Positions 1-5,782 of a stretch of 5,782 bases of DNA are shown here, in pieces. The notes below the pieces were generated by a model. That model was not told the origin of the DNA and made no database searches. It was given only the letters and a program-made list of their open reading frames with translations. The stretch spans positions 1 through 5,782 of the forward strand of contig JAOMYS010000069.1 of the NCBI GenBank assembly GCA_028372485.1, in the 5' to 3' direction. Positions within the stretch are counted from its first letter, which is position 1; each line of letters starts with the position of its first letter. Both the position numbers and the translations under genes were made by a program. Origin of the DNA: Rickettsiaceae bacterium (GTDB lineage: Bacteria > Pseudomonadota > Alphaproteobacteria > Rickettsiales > Rickettsiaceae).

Positions 1-513
1 GTGGGACAGAGCTTACAAGTTCAGCTTGATAAACTAAAAGACTGTGACAAAATTTATCAAGAAAAGAATAGTGCCACATCAAATAAGAAGCGTCCAAAGT
101 TAAATGACTGTATAGAATATGTAAGAGAGGGAGATACGTTAGTTGTTACACGTCTTGATAGATTGGCAAGGTCAACATTGGATTTATGTGAAATCGCAAA
201 AACCTTAGAACGTAAGAAAGTACAGCTTAAAGTTCTAGACCAAAATATAGACACAAGTGATGCCACAGGCAGGTTGCTTTTTAATATGCTAGGAGCAATC
301 AGCCAGTTTGAAACTGAAATAAGAGCTGAAAGGCAAATTGATGGAATTAACAAAGCAAAAGAACGAGGGGTTGGTTTTGGTAGAAAACAAACTATCACTG
401 ATGATCAGGTTGCTGAATTACGAACAAGAAGAGAAGATGGAGTTTTAATAAAAACACTAATGAGAGATTATAATCTCTCGAAAGCTAGTATATATAGGTA
501 TCTAAAACAATAA
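1..513 (+). CDS. Serine recombinase (resolvase/invertase family), 5' end cut by window edge
   Basis: This is a site-specific serine recombinase, which cuts and rejoins DNA through a covalent phosphoserine link. The visible 170 residues lack only the first strand of the catalytic domain. The opening GQSLQVQLDKL matches the segment that normally follows the YxRVST motif, so the leading GTG is most likely an internal valine codon and the catalytic serine lies a few codons upstream of base 1. Visible active-site parts are RLDRLARS (residues 51-58, with the conserved arginines of DRxxR) and the long E helix (about 88-122, TGRLLFNMLGAISQFE then RAER). The C-terminus (about 129-170) is a helix-turn-helix DNA-binding domain of the Hin/resolvase type. 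With about 12-15 missing residues the protein would reach the usual 180-190 of small resolvases. It may belong to a transposon or plasmid remnant to the left, which cannot be seen. The reading frame is intact up to TAA at 511-513. Confidence 0.9.
   Translation: MGQSLQVQLDKLKDCDKIYQEKNSATSNKKRPKLNDCIEYVREGDTLVVTRLDRLARSTLDLCEIAKTLERKKVQLKVLDQNIDTSDATGRLLFNMLGAISQFETEIRAERQIDGINKAKERGVGFGRKQTITDDQVAELRTRREDGVLIKTLMRDYNLSKASIYRYLKQ
445..474 (+). promoter_or_regulatory. Candidate promoter for the MscS-type channel gene
   Basis: A perfect -10 box (TATAAT, 469-474) lies 18 bases downstream of a weak -35-like TTAATA (445-450, 4 of 6 to consensus). Transcription would start near 481 and give a leader of about 44 bases before the ATG at 525. 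The -10 box lies inside the 18-base palindrome, so a repressor bound there would block it. In AT-rich DNA such boxes also arise by chance, and the channel could instead be transcribed from the resolvase promoter. Confidence 0.3.
462..479. repeat. Perfect 18-base palindrome in the tail of the resolvase gene
   Basis: GAGAGATTATAATCTCTC is its own reverse complement, with two 9-base arms and no spacer. It lies within the last 17 codons of the resolvase gene, 45 bases before the channel start codon. It contains TATAAT at 469-474. A spacerless palindrome is more typical of a dimeric protein-binding site than of an RNA hairpin, because the centre would have to open to form a loop. No T-tract follows it, so it does not look like a terminator. 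Function is unproven. Confidence 0.5.
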
Positions 514-524
514 ATAAAAACACT

Positions 525-1487
525 ATGTTTAAACATTATCTCAAGAAACTCATTGGAACAATATTTGGTAATCACAGTACTGCTACGTGGTGGTTTATAT
601 ACTTTGGTTTAGGCCTCTGCTTTATCCTTATAAACCTTGGATATTTTGATCCAGTTATTAGATTTTTAGACTCAGATTTACTAACCTTTAGATTCGCCAC
701 TGTATCTTTTTCCATATACAAGCTTCTTAAATCTGCAACATTGTTGATTATATTTTTCTGGGTAGCCCAATCTTTGCACAAGGCAGTAGAAAGTAATATA
801 AAGAAGATATCTAAGATAAAATCTGCAAATAAAGCGATACTTGCTAAGATTTTTCAGATATTCATATATTTTATATTCTTCATTATTGTCCTTGACCTAC
901 ACGGTATGGACTTGTCTGCATTTGCTTTCCTTGGTGGTGCTGTAGGTATTGGAGTTGGTTTTGGATTGCAAAAAATTACTTCTAATTTTCTAAGTGGTCT
1001 TATATTGCTTTTTGAACAATCAATAAAAGAAGGAGATTTAATAGAAATCAGTAATGGTATATATGGTTTTATAAAACACACTGGCGCAAGACATACCTTG
1101 GTTGAAACATTTAACGGACAAGAAATAATGATTCCAAATGATGAGTTTATAACTAATAGGGTAACTAATTGGACTCATTCGAATAATCGTGGGCGCATAG
1201 AAATTAAGATTGGTATATCATATGACTCAGATATAGAGACTGCTCGTAACTTAATGATAGAATCTGCCAGTAATCATAAAAACTGCTATAAAGTTATAGA
1301 ACCAAAATGTCATGTAACGGAATTTGCAAATAGCTCAATTGAATTATTACTCTTCTTTTGGGTAGAGAATATCGCAGATAAAAGGATTGAAACAAAAAGT
1401 GATGTTATGCGCTCGATTTGGAGTAACTTCAAAGAGAATAAGATTGTAATACCATTTCCTCAATATGATGTGCATGTTAAGAAATAA
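525..1487 (+). CDS. MscS-family small-conductance mechanosensitive ion channel
   Basis: This is an inner-membrane channel that opens under membrane tension and releases solutes during osmotic downshock. The 320-residue protein has hydrophobic segments at about 21-41, 68-85 and 105-126, followed by the glycine/alanine-rich pore helix (about 131-163, AFAFLGGAVGIGVGFGLQK then NFLSGLILL). That helix corresponds to TM3 of E. coli MscS. After it comes the beta domain, with IEISNGIYGFIKHTGARHT (about 173-191) and the family signature IMIPNDEFITNRVTNWT (201-217). The C-terminal alpha/beta domain ends with the usual IPFPQYDVHVK (309-319). The length suits a compact MscS of about 290-340 residues. The start is 11 bases after the resolvase stop. 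There is no clear Shine-Dalgarno sequence upstream, and the next in-frame ATG would remove the first membrane segments, so 525 is the sensible start. The close spacing allows cotranscription with the resolvase, but a local promoter at 445-474 is possible. Confidence 0.9.
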   Translation: MFKHYLKKLIGTIFGNHSTATWWFIYFGLGLCFILINLGYFDPVIRFLDSDLLTFRFATVSFSIYKLLKSATLLIIFFWVAQSLHKAVESNIKKISKIKSANKAILAKIFQIFIYFIFFIIVLDLHGMDLSAFAFLGGAVGIGVGFGLQKITSNFLSGLILLFEQSIKEGDLIEISNGIYGFIKHTGARHTLVETFNGQEIMIPNDEFITNRVTNWTHSNNRGRIEIKIGISYDSDIETARNLMIESASNHKNCYKVIEPKCHVTEFANSSIELLLFFWVENIADKRIETKSDVMRSIWSNFKENKIVIPFPQYDVHVKK

Positions 1488-1542
1488 GCAAAAAATGAGA
1501 AAGAAATAGTTTTAATATCCAGCTATCAATATCTGAATATAC

Positions 1543-3714
1543 ATGACAGAACAATCCCCAAAAGAGCATCTATCTGGAAATATAGAAAGAATTACTTACC
1601 ACAATGAGGATAATGGCTTTTGCGTGCTGCGTGTTAAGGTCAAAGGGCATAAAGACTTAGTAACCGTTACTGGAAGCTCCCCTACCCTATCTGCTGGAGA
1701 ATATATCAAATGCAGTGGCATTTGGTTTAATGATCGTAATTATGGAAAACAATTTAAAGCTGATTTTCTAAAAGCACTTCCTCCTGATACGCTAGAGGGA
1801 ATAGAGAAGTATTTAGGCTCTGGTCTAATCAAAGGAATAGGTGCGCATTTTGCTAAAAAGCTAGTCACATCCTTTGGTGATAAAGTTTTTGATGTTATCG
1901 AACAGAAACCTCAGCTACTTTCTACAGTGGAAGGAATAGGCAAAGTTAGGGCAAAGAGTATTTGTAGCAACTGGAAGGATCAAAAGATTGTTAGGGAGAT
2001 AATGGTTTTTCTGCAATCGCATGGAGTTGGTACTACAAGAGCAACTAGGATATTTAAAACTTATGGTGAAGATGCTATTGCTATAGTATCAAAGAATCCA
2101 TATCAGCTTGCAAAAGACATAAGGGGCATTGGCTTTATTTCAGCAGATGCAATAGCTGGTAACCTAGGTATTGCCAAGGACTCTTTGATCAGAGCAAGAG
2201 CTGGTCTATCACATATATTGCTAGAGGCTACATCGAGTGGTCACTGCGCCCTACCCCAGCAAACCCTGATACAAAACACTCAGAAGTTACTAGGAATAGA
2301 TATAAACTTGGTAGAACTCGCTATTGAAAAAGAAATTGAGTTAAAATCTATTATCTGCGATCTAATAGAAGATCAGTCATGTATATTCTTGGCAAGCTAT
2401 CATTTTTACGAGAGGCAAATAGCGAAGTTACTTTTATCTATCAAAGGCTCTGATATCCCATGGGAAGATAATGACGCCTTAGAGCTAATTCCCAAAATAG
2501 AAGAAGAGCTAGGTATTCAATTAGCGGAGAATCAAAAAGAAGCCATTTCTAAATCTCTATCTAATAAGCTTATGGTAATTACTGGCGGTCCTGGCACTGG
2601 CAAGACCACCTTGGTACAAACTCTAATCAAGATATTAGAAGCAAAGGAGCTTAATATTAAATTATGTGCGCCAACTGGTAGAGCGGCTAAACGTCTCAGT
2701 GAAACAACTGGATTAGAGGCAACTACTATACACAGGTTATTAGAAATAGATCCTACTCAAGGTGGATTTAAATATAACGAAGATAATAGGCTTTTCTGTG
2801 ATTACCTGATAGTTGATGAAAGTTCTATGATTGACGTCACTCTATTCTTTGCTTTGCTAAAAGCTTTGCCCGAGAATACAGGTTTATTACTTGTTGGTGA
2901 TGTTGACCAGCTACCTTCTGTTGGAGCTGGGCAGGTGCTAAAAGATATAATCAACTCTAATATGATCACCACTGTTAGGCTAAATCAGATTTTCAGGCAA
3001 TCTGCAACAAGTGATATCATAACTAATGCTCATAATGTTAATAAGGGAATACTACCCAACTTAGGCTCTCACAAAGAAAATAGTGATTTTTACTTTATAG
3101 AAGCAGAAACTGGTGATGATATTATTAACAAGATAATTACCATGATATGCGAGAGGATACCAAAGAAGTTTAATCTAGATCCTGTAAATGATATCCAGCT
3201 ACTATGCCCTATGCAAAGAGGAGGTAGCGGAGCTAGGTTACTAAACTCAGAACTACAAAAAGCCTTAAACCCAAACCACCAAGAAGGCATTGCGAAGTTT
3301 GGACAGGTTTTTGCGCTTGGCGATAAAGTAATGCAGATGGAAAATAATTATGACAAGGATACTTATAACGGAGATATTGGCATAATCAGTGCAATTGACA
3401 AAGATGAGCAAGAAATAACAATCGATTTTTACGGAAACAAAGTAGAATATGATTATGCTGATCTGGATCAAATCACCCTATCCTATGCAACAACCATTCA
3501 CAAATCCCAAGGTTCTGAATATCCAGCTATTATAATACCCATTACTATGCAAAGCTACATGATGCTAAGGCGTAATCTGATCTATACAGCTATTACCAGA
3601 GGTAAGAAGCTGGTAATAGTTATCGGAGAAAAAAAGGCTTTTGCTATGGCGGTAAAGGATAGTAAAAGCTCCAATAGATATTCAAAGTTAAAAGACTGGT
3701 TGCAATCTCAGTAG
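1543..3714 (+). CDS. recD2: RecD2-like SF1B DNA helicase
   Basis: This is an ATP-dependent 5'-3' DNA helicase of the RecD2 (RecD/TraA) type, which acts in DNA repair and replication-fork maintenance without RecBC. The 723 residues match the family length. The N-terminal domain (about 8-80, starting SGNIERITYHNEDNGFCVLR) is typical of RecD2. Helix-hairpin-helix elements follow at about 94-107 (LIKGIGAHFAKKLV), 128-141 (TVEGIGKVRAKSI region), 160-170 and 194-210. The ATPase core has Walker A GGPGTGKT (348-355), motif Ia CAPTGRAAKRL (375-385), Walker B LIVDESS (422-428), motif III GDVDQLPSVGAG (452-463), motif IV RLNQIFRQ (479-486), motif V TLSYATTIHKSQGSEYP (645-661) and motif VI YTAITRGKK (681-689). 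No key residue is missing and the frame is intact. It starts 55 bases after the channel gene with no strong ribosome site. I see no convincing promoter in the gap, so it could be cotranscribed with the channel. The 3' end faces the convergent exporter remnant 26 bases away. Confidence 0.95.
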   Translation: MTEQSPKEHLSGNIERITYHNEDNGFCVLRVKVKGHKDLVTVTGSSPTLSAGEYIKCSGIWFNDRNYGKQFKADFLKALPPDTLEGIEKYLGSGLIKGIGAHFAKKLVTSFGDKVFDVIEQKPQLLSTVEGIGKVRAKSICSNWKDQKIVREIMVFLQSHGVGTTRATRIFKTYGEDAIAIVSKNPYQLAKDIRGIGFISADAIAGNLGIAKDSLIRARAGLSHILLEATSSGHCALPQQTLIQNTQKLLGIDINLVELAIEKEIELKSIICDLIEDQSCIFLASYHFYERQIAKLLLSIKGSDIPWEDNDALELIPKIEEELGIQLAENQKEAISKSLSNKLMVITGGPGTGKTTLVQTLIKILEAKELNIKLCAPTGRAAKRLSETTGLEATTIHRLLEIDPTQGGFKYNEDNRLFCDYLIVDESSMIDVTLFFALLKALPENTGLLLVGDVDQLPSVGAGQVLKDIINSNMITTVRLNQIFRQSATSDIITNAHNVNKGILPNLGSHKENSDFYFIEAETGDDIINKIITMICERIPKKFNLDPVNDIQLLCPMQRGGSGARLLNSELQKALNPNHQEGIAKFGQVFALGDKVMQMENNYDKDTYNGDIGIISAIDKDEQEITIDFYGNKVEYDYADLDQITLSYATTIHKSQGSEYPAIIIPITMQSYMMLRRNLIYTAITRGKKLVIVIGEKKAFAMAVKDSKSSNRYSKLKDWLQSQ

Positions 3715-3740
3715 TGTAGTAGGTAGATGATGAGCGACAA

Positions 3741-4157
3741 CTATAATTCAGTTGTAAAAGCTAATTTTATTCCTATCACTATTAACAGCACACCTGTAAA
3801 TCTTTCTATCCAGTGCTTAACTTTAAGCAGCTTGTCTCTAATCTTTTTGTGAGTGAAGAAGATTGCCACAATAGCAAACCAAGAAAATGTCGTGATTAAT
3901 ATTACTATCCCATATAAAATCATCATGGATAGCGGGGTATTTATATCAATAACAACACTGAAGATACTAATAAAAAACATAATTGCTTTGGGGTTAAGAG
4001 CATTTGTCAAAGCTCCCGTTTTTATAGCTTCTATTGTCGAGTAATGTTGTAATTCATTTTCATTTCTAAAATCACCACTACCATCTTTGCTAATAATCAT
4101 ATTATATCCTAAATATAGTAGATATAGACACCCTACCCCCTTAACAAGATTTAACAG
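3741..4157 (-). pseudogene. LysE/RhtB-type amino acid exporter, C-terminal remnant truncated by the IS
   Basis: Intact LysE/RhtB exporters are inner-membrane proteins of about 200-210 residues that expel amino acids. Only the last 138 codons or so remain. Reading in frame upstream of the ATG at 4100 gives LLNLVKGVGCLYLLYLGYN, which matches the family's LK-lGaaYLLYLGyk segment. This continues to the edge of the insertion sequence near 4157, and a stop codon at 4166-4164 inside the element closes the frame. The ATG at 4100 is therefore an internal methionine, not a start. Downstream come the family feature TGALTNALNPKAIMFF (NPKA near 3995-3984) and membrane segments at about MFFISIFSVVI, MMILYGIVILITTFSWFAIV and FTGVLLIVIGIKLAF, ending with TAG at 3743-3741. 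About 65-70 N-terminal residues, including the PGP motif region, are absent. The matching half is not found on the far side of the element. The remaining codons are undamaged, which suggests recent disruption. Confidence 0.75.
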
Positions 4158-4174
4158 AGAGCGTTAATATATTG
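4157..4174. repeat. Terminal inverted repeat, left end of the IS (downstream of transposase)
   Basis: GAGAGCGTTAATATATTG pairs with the inverted copy at 5611-5629. The transposase stop codon lies only 4 bases inward. The exporter remnant's reading frame is closed by a TAA read across this repeat (4166-4164 on the minus strand). Confidence 0.75.
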
Positions 4175-4178
4175 TATT

Positions 4179-5552
4179 TTACGCTGCTTTAGCCTTGGGA
4201 ATGTAAAATTTTTGTTTGGCTTGAGTCCACTCTTGATCCCATTTATTACTAGCACGAGAAGATCTGATTTGTAGAATGTTATGAGCTCCTTCTCTACTCC
4301 ATTGAGCTTTATGTTTTTTCTTATGCCTGCTGTTTACTAATGTTTCTATAGTACTTTCGATCACGCTACTTGTATAAGGTAACATACTATCTTTTCTCAA
4401 TTGATAGTTAACTAGATAATCTATGTTATTAGATAAATACTTCAATAAATCATGAGCCTTATCTGCATAATCTGTACCAAGTAAGTCTAAATACAGTTTT
4501 CCTAGCCTATCTATGGCCTGCGTTGATTTACCATGCCATACTTTCCATTTTAGTGAATCAGCTTCCCCTGCATACGGATCTTCTAACTGATTTATTAATT
4601 GATCAAACTTCATCTTTATATGCTGCCAGTCTAATATACACTCAACTGATGAACTATACTTCTCCAATGTTTTTATTACGCTCCAGCAATTACTAGCGCC
4701 ATCAGATAAGCCAGTAATTTTTGTACTCTTGTTCATCCCTTGTTTCTTTGCTGCTGTAATAGTCATAGCCTTGATTGTTTTGCCTCTATCTTTTAAAGTG
4801 CTCGCTGAATATATTTTATTTGCTATACTTCCAGACTTTCTTAGGCCATTTTTACTTACACCACCTAGTGTATGATCCTCAGGCTTGTATATGTTGCTTA
4901 CCAAAGCTTCAAAGGATTGATGATTTTTGTTATATGATTTAATATATCCACCATCAACTTGAACTATCAGACGTTCTGCATTATCAGTATCTTTGATATC
5001 TGGTTCTTCCTGATGTAGCTCACTTAATATTTTTCCTACTTTATCAGTTGTCTTCTTGATAGTTATTTGGTTATTAATACTCCTGCATCTGCCATTATCT
5101 CTAGCTAAAGCTGCTTGTGCTTTTAGATAGGATTGTTCAGACGCTATCTCGGTTTGTTTCTTCACTAAATCAGGATGCATATTACTTCCAAATAAAGAAT
5201 AGATGCTTGTAGTAATTTTCCCAGTTGAACATTCCCTATTACAACAAGAAACTCTTGGAACTTGTAGCTTATGATCTGTATATATTGAATGAAAGTCAGA
5301 TGGTGTATGTCCACCTTTTGCCACGTTTGACCCACATTGTGGACAGCTATCTGGACTTAGTAGTTTAGATTGATTTAATAGAAAAATATCTTGTATTTCT
5401 TGCAATACAGCAATTTGCTCTCCATGGTTATATCCTACATTATCTATTGCCTTGGGAGATTCTATCTTTTTATCTTCTATAATTTGTCTATCTACAACTT
5501 TATTATTTGTTTCATCATATATTTCACTTATTATTCTTTGTCTTAAAGCCAT
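4179..5552 (-). CDS. ISKra4-family DDE transposase
   Basis: This is a transposase that moves the surrounding element by DDE/RNase H-fold chemistry. The 457-residue protein begins with a polar N-terminus, then a zinc-ribbon-like motif CPQC (70-73) with CCNREC (103-108), likely for DNA recognition. The catalytic core shows VQVDGGYI (D200), GLSDGASNCW (D284) and CILDWQHIKMKF (D308, H311), the conserved DW-HI block of this family. Then comes SSVIESTIETLVNSRHKKK, where E399 is the likely third catalytic acid. The closing segment QWSREGAHNILQIRSSR (417-433) corresponds to the family's W--eGA--iL-lR ending. No frameshift or premature stop is visible, so the gene may be functional. It starts at ATG 5552-5550, 77 bases inside the right end, with no strong ribosome site, and stops just inside the left repeat. 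The catalytic assignments are made by motif pattern, not alignment. Confidence 0.88.
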   Translation of the reverse strand: MALRQRIISEIYDETNNKVVDRQIIEDKKIESPKAIDNVGYNHGEQIAVLQEIQDIFLLNQSKLLSPDSCPQCGSNVAKGGHTPSDFHSIYTDHKLQVPRVSCCNRECSTGKITTSIYSLFGSNMHPDLVKKQTEIASEQSYLKAQAALARDNGRCRSINNQITIKKTTDKVGKILSELHQEEPDIKDTDNAERLIVQVDGGYIKSYNKNHQSFEALVSNIYKPEDHTLGGVSKNGLRKSGSIANKIYSASTLKDRGKTIKAMTITAAKKQGMNKSTKITGLSDGASNCWSVIKTLEKYSSSVECILDWQHIKMKFDQLINQLEDPYAGEADSLKWKVWHGKSTQAIDRLGKLYLDLLGTDYADKAHDLLKYLSNNIDYLVNYQLRKDSMLPYTSSVIESTIETLVNSRHKKKHKAQWSREGAHNILQIRSSRASNKWDQEWTQAKQKFYIPKAKAA

Positions 5553-5584
5553 ATTCGTGTACCATCATTTTTAACCTAGTTCTA

Positions 5585-5613
5585 ATGGTAACAGAGAAAA
5601 TATTATACGTCAA
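5585..5613 (-). promoter_or_regulatory. Candidate transposase promoter next to the right IS end
   Basis: On the minus strand, TTGACG (5613-5608, 5 of 6 to the -35 consensus) overlaps the inner end of the terminal repeat. It is followed after exactly 17 bases by TACCAT (5590-5585, 4 of 6 to the -10 consensus). Transcription would begin near 5578 and run into the transposase ATG at 5552. A TATAAT (5607-5602) directly follows the -35-like box, but it has no partner inside the element at normal spacing. Overlap of promoter and terminal repeat is common in insertion sequences and can allow autoregulation by transposase binding. Confidence 0.4.
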
Positions 5614-5629
5614 TTATATTAATGCTCTC
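5611..5629. repeat. Terminal inverted repeat, right end of the IS (upstream of transposase)
   Basis: The reverse complement, GAGAGCATTAATATAATTG, matches the left end with one substitution and one extra A. It lies 58 bases upstream of the transposase start codon and touches the candidate -35 box. The sequence just outside (from 5630) shows no copy of the left flank. Confidence 0.75.
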
Positions 5630-5631
5630 CG

Positions 5632-5782
5632 AACTACTGCATAATTCCTATTATAAAATTTAGAATAGAATTTGTATCAAGTATCTGACGTAGGTGGTGC
5701 TGGGTACATGAATTTGTATTATTCTCGGAGAAAGAAGGTGATGTCCATAAACGGTCGTTTTTGGTCACCCTCCCCTACTATG
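5632..5782 (+). pseudogene. Possible gamma-glutamyltransferase-like gene fragment, truncated and frameshifted
   Basis: In the frame open from 5669 to the window end, the translation is VSDVGGAGYMNLYYSRRKKV then MSINGRFWSPSPTM. This resembles the N-terminal region of gamma-glutamyltranspeptidases, where ssGiGGgGyM is followed by a strand, a K-V pair and iNgR--aP. The preceding frame (5632-5682) reads FRIEFVSS just before a TGA at 5686. It fits the family's VvEP-ss segment that comes directly before GiGG. The two frames join if the 10 bases at 5683-5692 replace the 6 expected, a +4 shift. The fragment begins at the IS edge and lacks its N-terminus. It runs off the right edge of the window, so its full state is unknown. 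The stretch is short and the assignment was made by eye. A different secreted or hydrolase family cannot be excluded. Confidence 0.4.

Larger units (their letters stand above)
4157..5629 (-). mobile_element. ISKra4-like insertion sequence, about 1.47 kb
   Basis: A single transposase gene fills the element and is flanked by imperfect terminal inverted repeats. Read inward, the left end is GAGAGCGTTAATATATTG and the right end is GAGAGCATTAATATAATTG. They agree apart from one substitution and one single-base gap. The size fits the small end of the ISKra4 family. The outside flanks (agatttaaca on the left, cgaactactg on the right) share no obvious direct repeat, so no target-site duplication is visible. 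Both flanking genes end at the element. Exact ends are inferred from the repeats and could be off by a base or two. Confidence 0.8.

Noticed and set aside
462..479. Similarity between the palindrome arm (GAGAGATTATAAT) and the IS end (GAGAGCATTAATATAAT), suggesting an IS remnant
   Set aside because: Only GAGAG plus generic AT-rich sequence is shared, and the spacing differs. The palindrome also lies within an intact conserved coding region.
854..1081. Minus-strand open frame opposite the channel gene
   Set aside because: It is the complement of the conserved MscS pore region. The same applies to the other antisense frames at 57-398, 572-781, 3090-3290 and 3265-3471, all of which lie opposite well-supported genes.
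1488..1542. Possible separate recD2 promoter or terminator in the channel/helicase gap
   Set aside because: The 55 bases contain only AT-rich sequence with a short repeated AATATC. No paired -35/-10 boxes or stem-loop with a T-tract could be supported.
3737..3755. Inverted repeat ACAACT-ataattc-AGTTGT between the convergent recD2 and exporter remnant, possible bidirectional terminator
   Set aside because: The stem is only 6 base pairs and mostly A-T, overlaps the last exporter codons, and has no T-tract directly after it on either strand.
3853..4044. Plus-strand open frame of 63 codons inside the exporter remnant
   Set aside because: It is antisense to a frame with clear LysE homology and has no recognisable features of its own.
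4171..4176. TACAAT on the minus strand at the left IS end as an outward promoter into the exporter remnant
   Set aside because: The sequence 17 bases upstream (CCCAAG) has no resemblance to a -35 box.
1..5782. CRISPR arrays, tRNA or rRNA genes, toxin-antitoxin or anti-phage modules
   Set aside because: No regularly spaced repeats, cloverleaf-like stretches, rRNA segments or small paired toxin-antitoxin genes were recognised on either strand.

Overview
The window is AT-rich (roughly one third G+C by eye). Codon choice is strongly A/T-ending, and the gene content fits an obligate intracellular alphaproteobacterium of the Rickettsiales type: a RecD2-like helicase, a short MscS channel, a rickettsial-style resolvase, a compact insertion sequence and decaying genes. 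The taxonomic placement is an inference from composition and gene style. Nothing in the window proves the genus.

Left part (1-3714, all plus strand). The window opens inside a serine recombinase of the resolvase/invertase class. Its extreme N-terminus, with the nucleophilic serine, lies just outside the window. An MscS-family mechanosensitive channel follows 11 bases after its stop. The last 50 bases of the resolvase gene carry a perfect 18-base palindrome containing a TATAAT box, a candidate promoter/operator for the channel gene. Then, 55 bases further on, comes a full-length RecD2-type SF1B DNA helicase with all helicase motifs intact.

Right part (3741-5782). Convergent to recD2 is the C-terminal part of a LysE/RhtB-type amino acid exporter. 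Its reading frame stays homologous beyond the first ATG and breaks off at the edge of an insertion sequence. That element (about 4157-5629, 1473 bases) has imperfect terminal inverted repeats and one intact ISKra4-like DDE transposase on the minus strand. Beyond it, the last 150 bases look like a 5'-truncated, frameshifted fragment of a gamma-glutamyltransferase-like gene on the plus strand. So the element sits between two genes that have both lost their 5' ends, and there is no obvious target-site duplication. This suggests a deletion or recombination event at the element rather than a simple insertion.

No new multi-gene system is evident. The left genes are ordinary housekeeping or stress functions beside a recombinase, and the right half is an IS-associated decay zone. 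The observations most worth checking are the palindrome in the resolvase tail and the double truncation around the IS.
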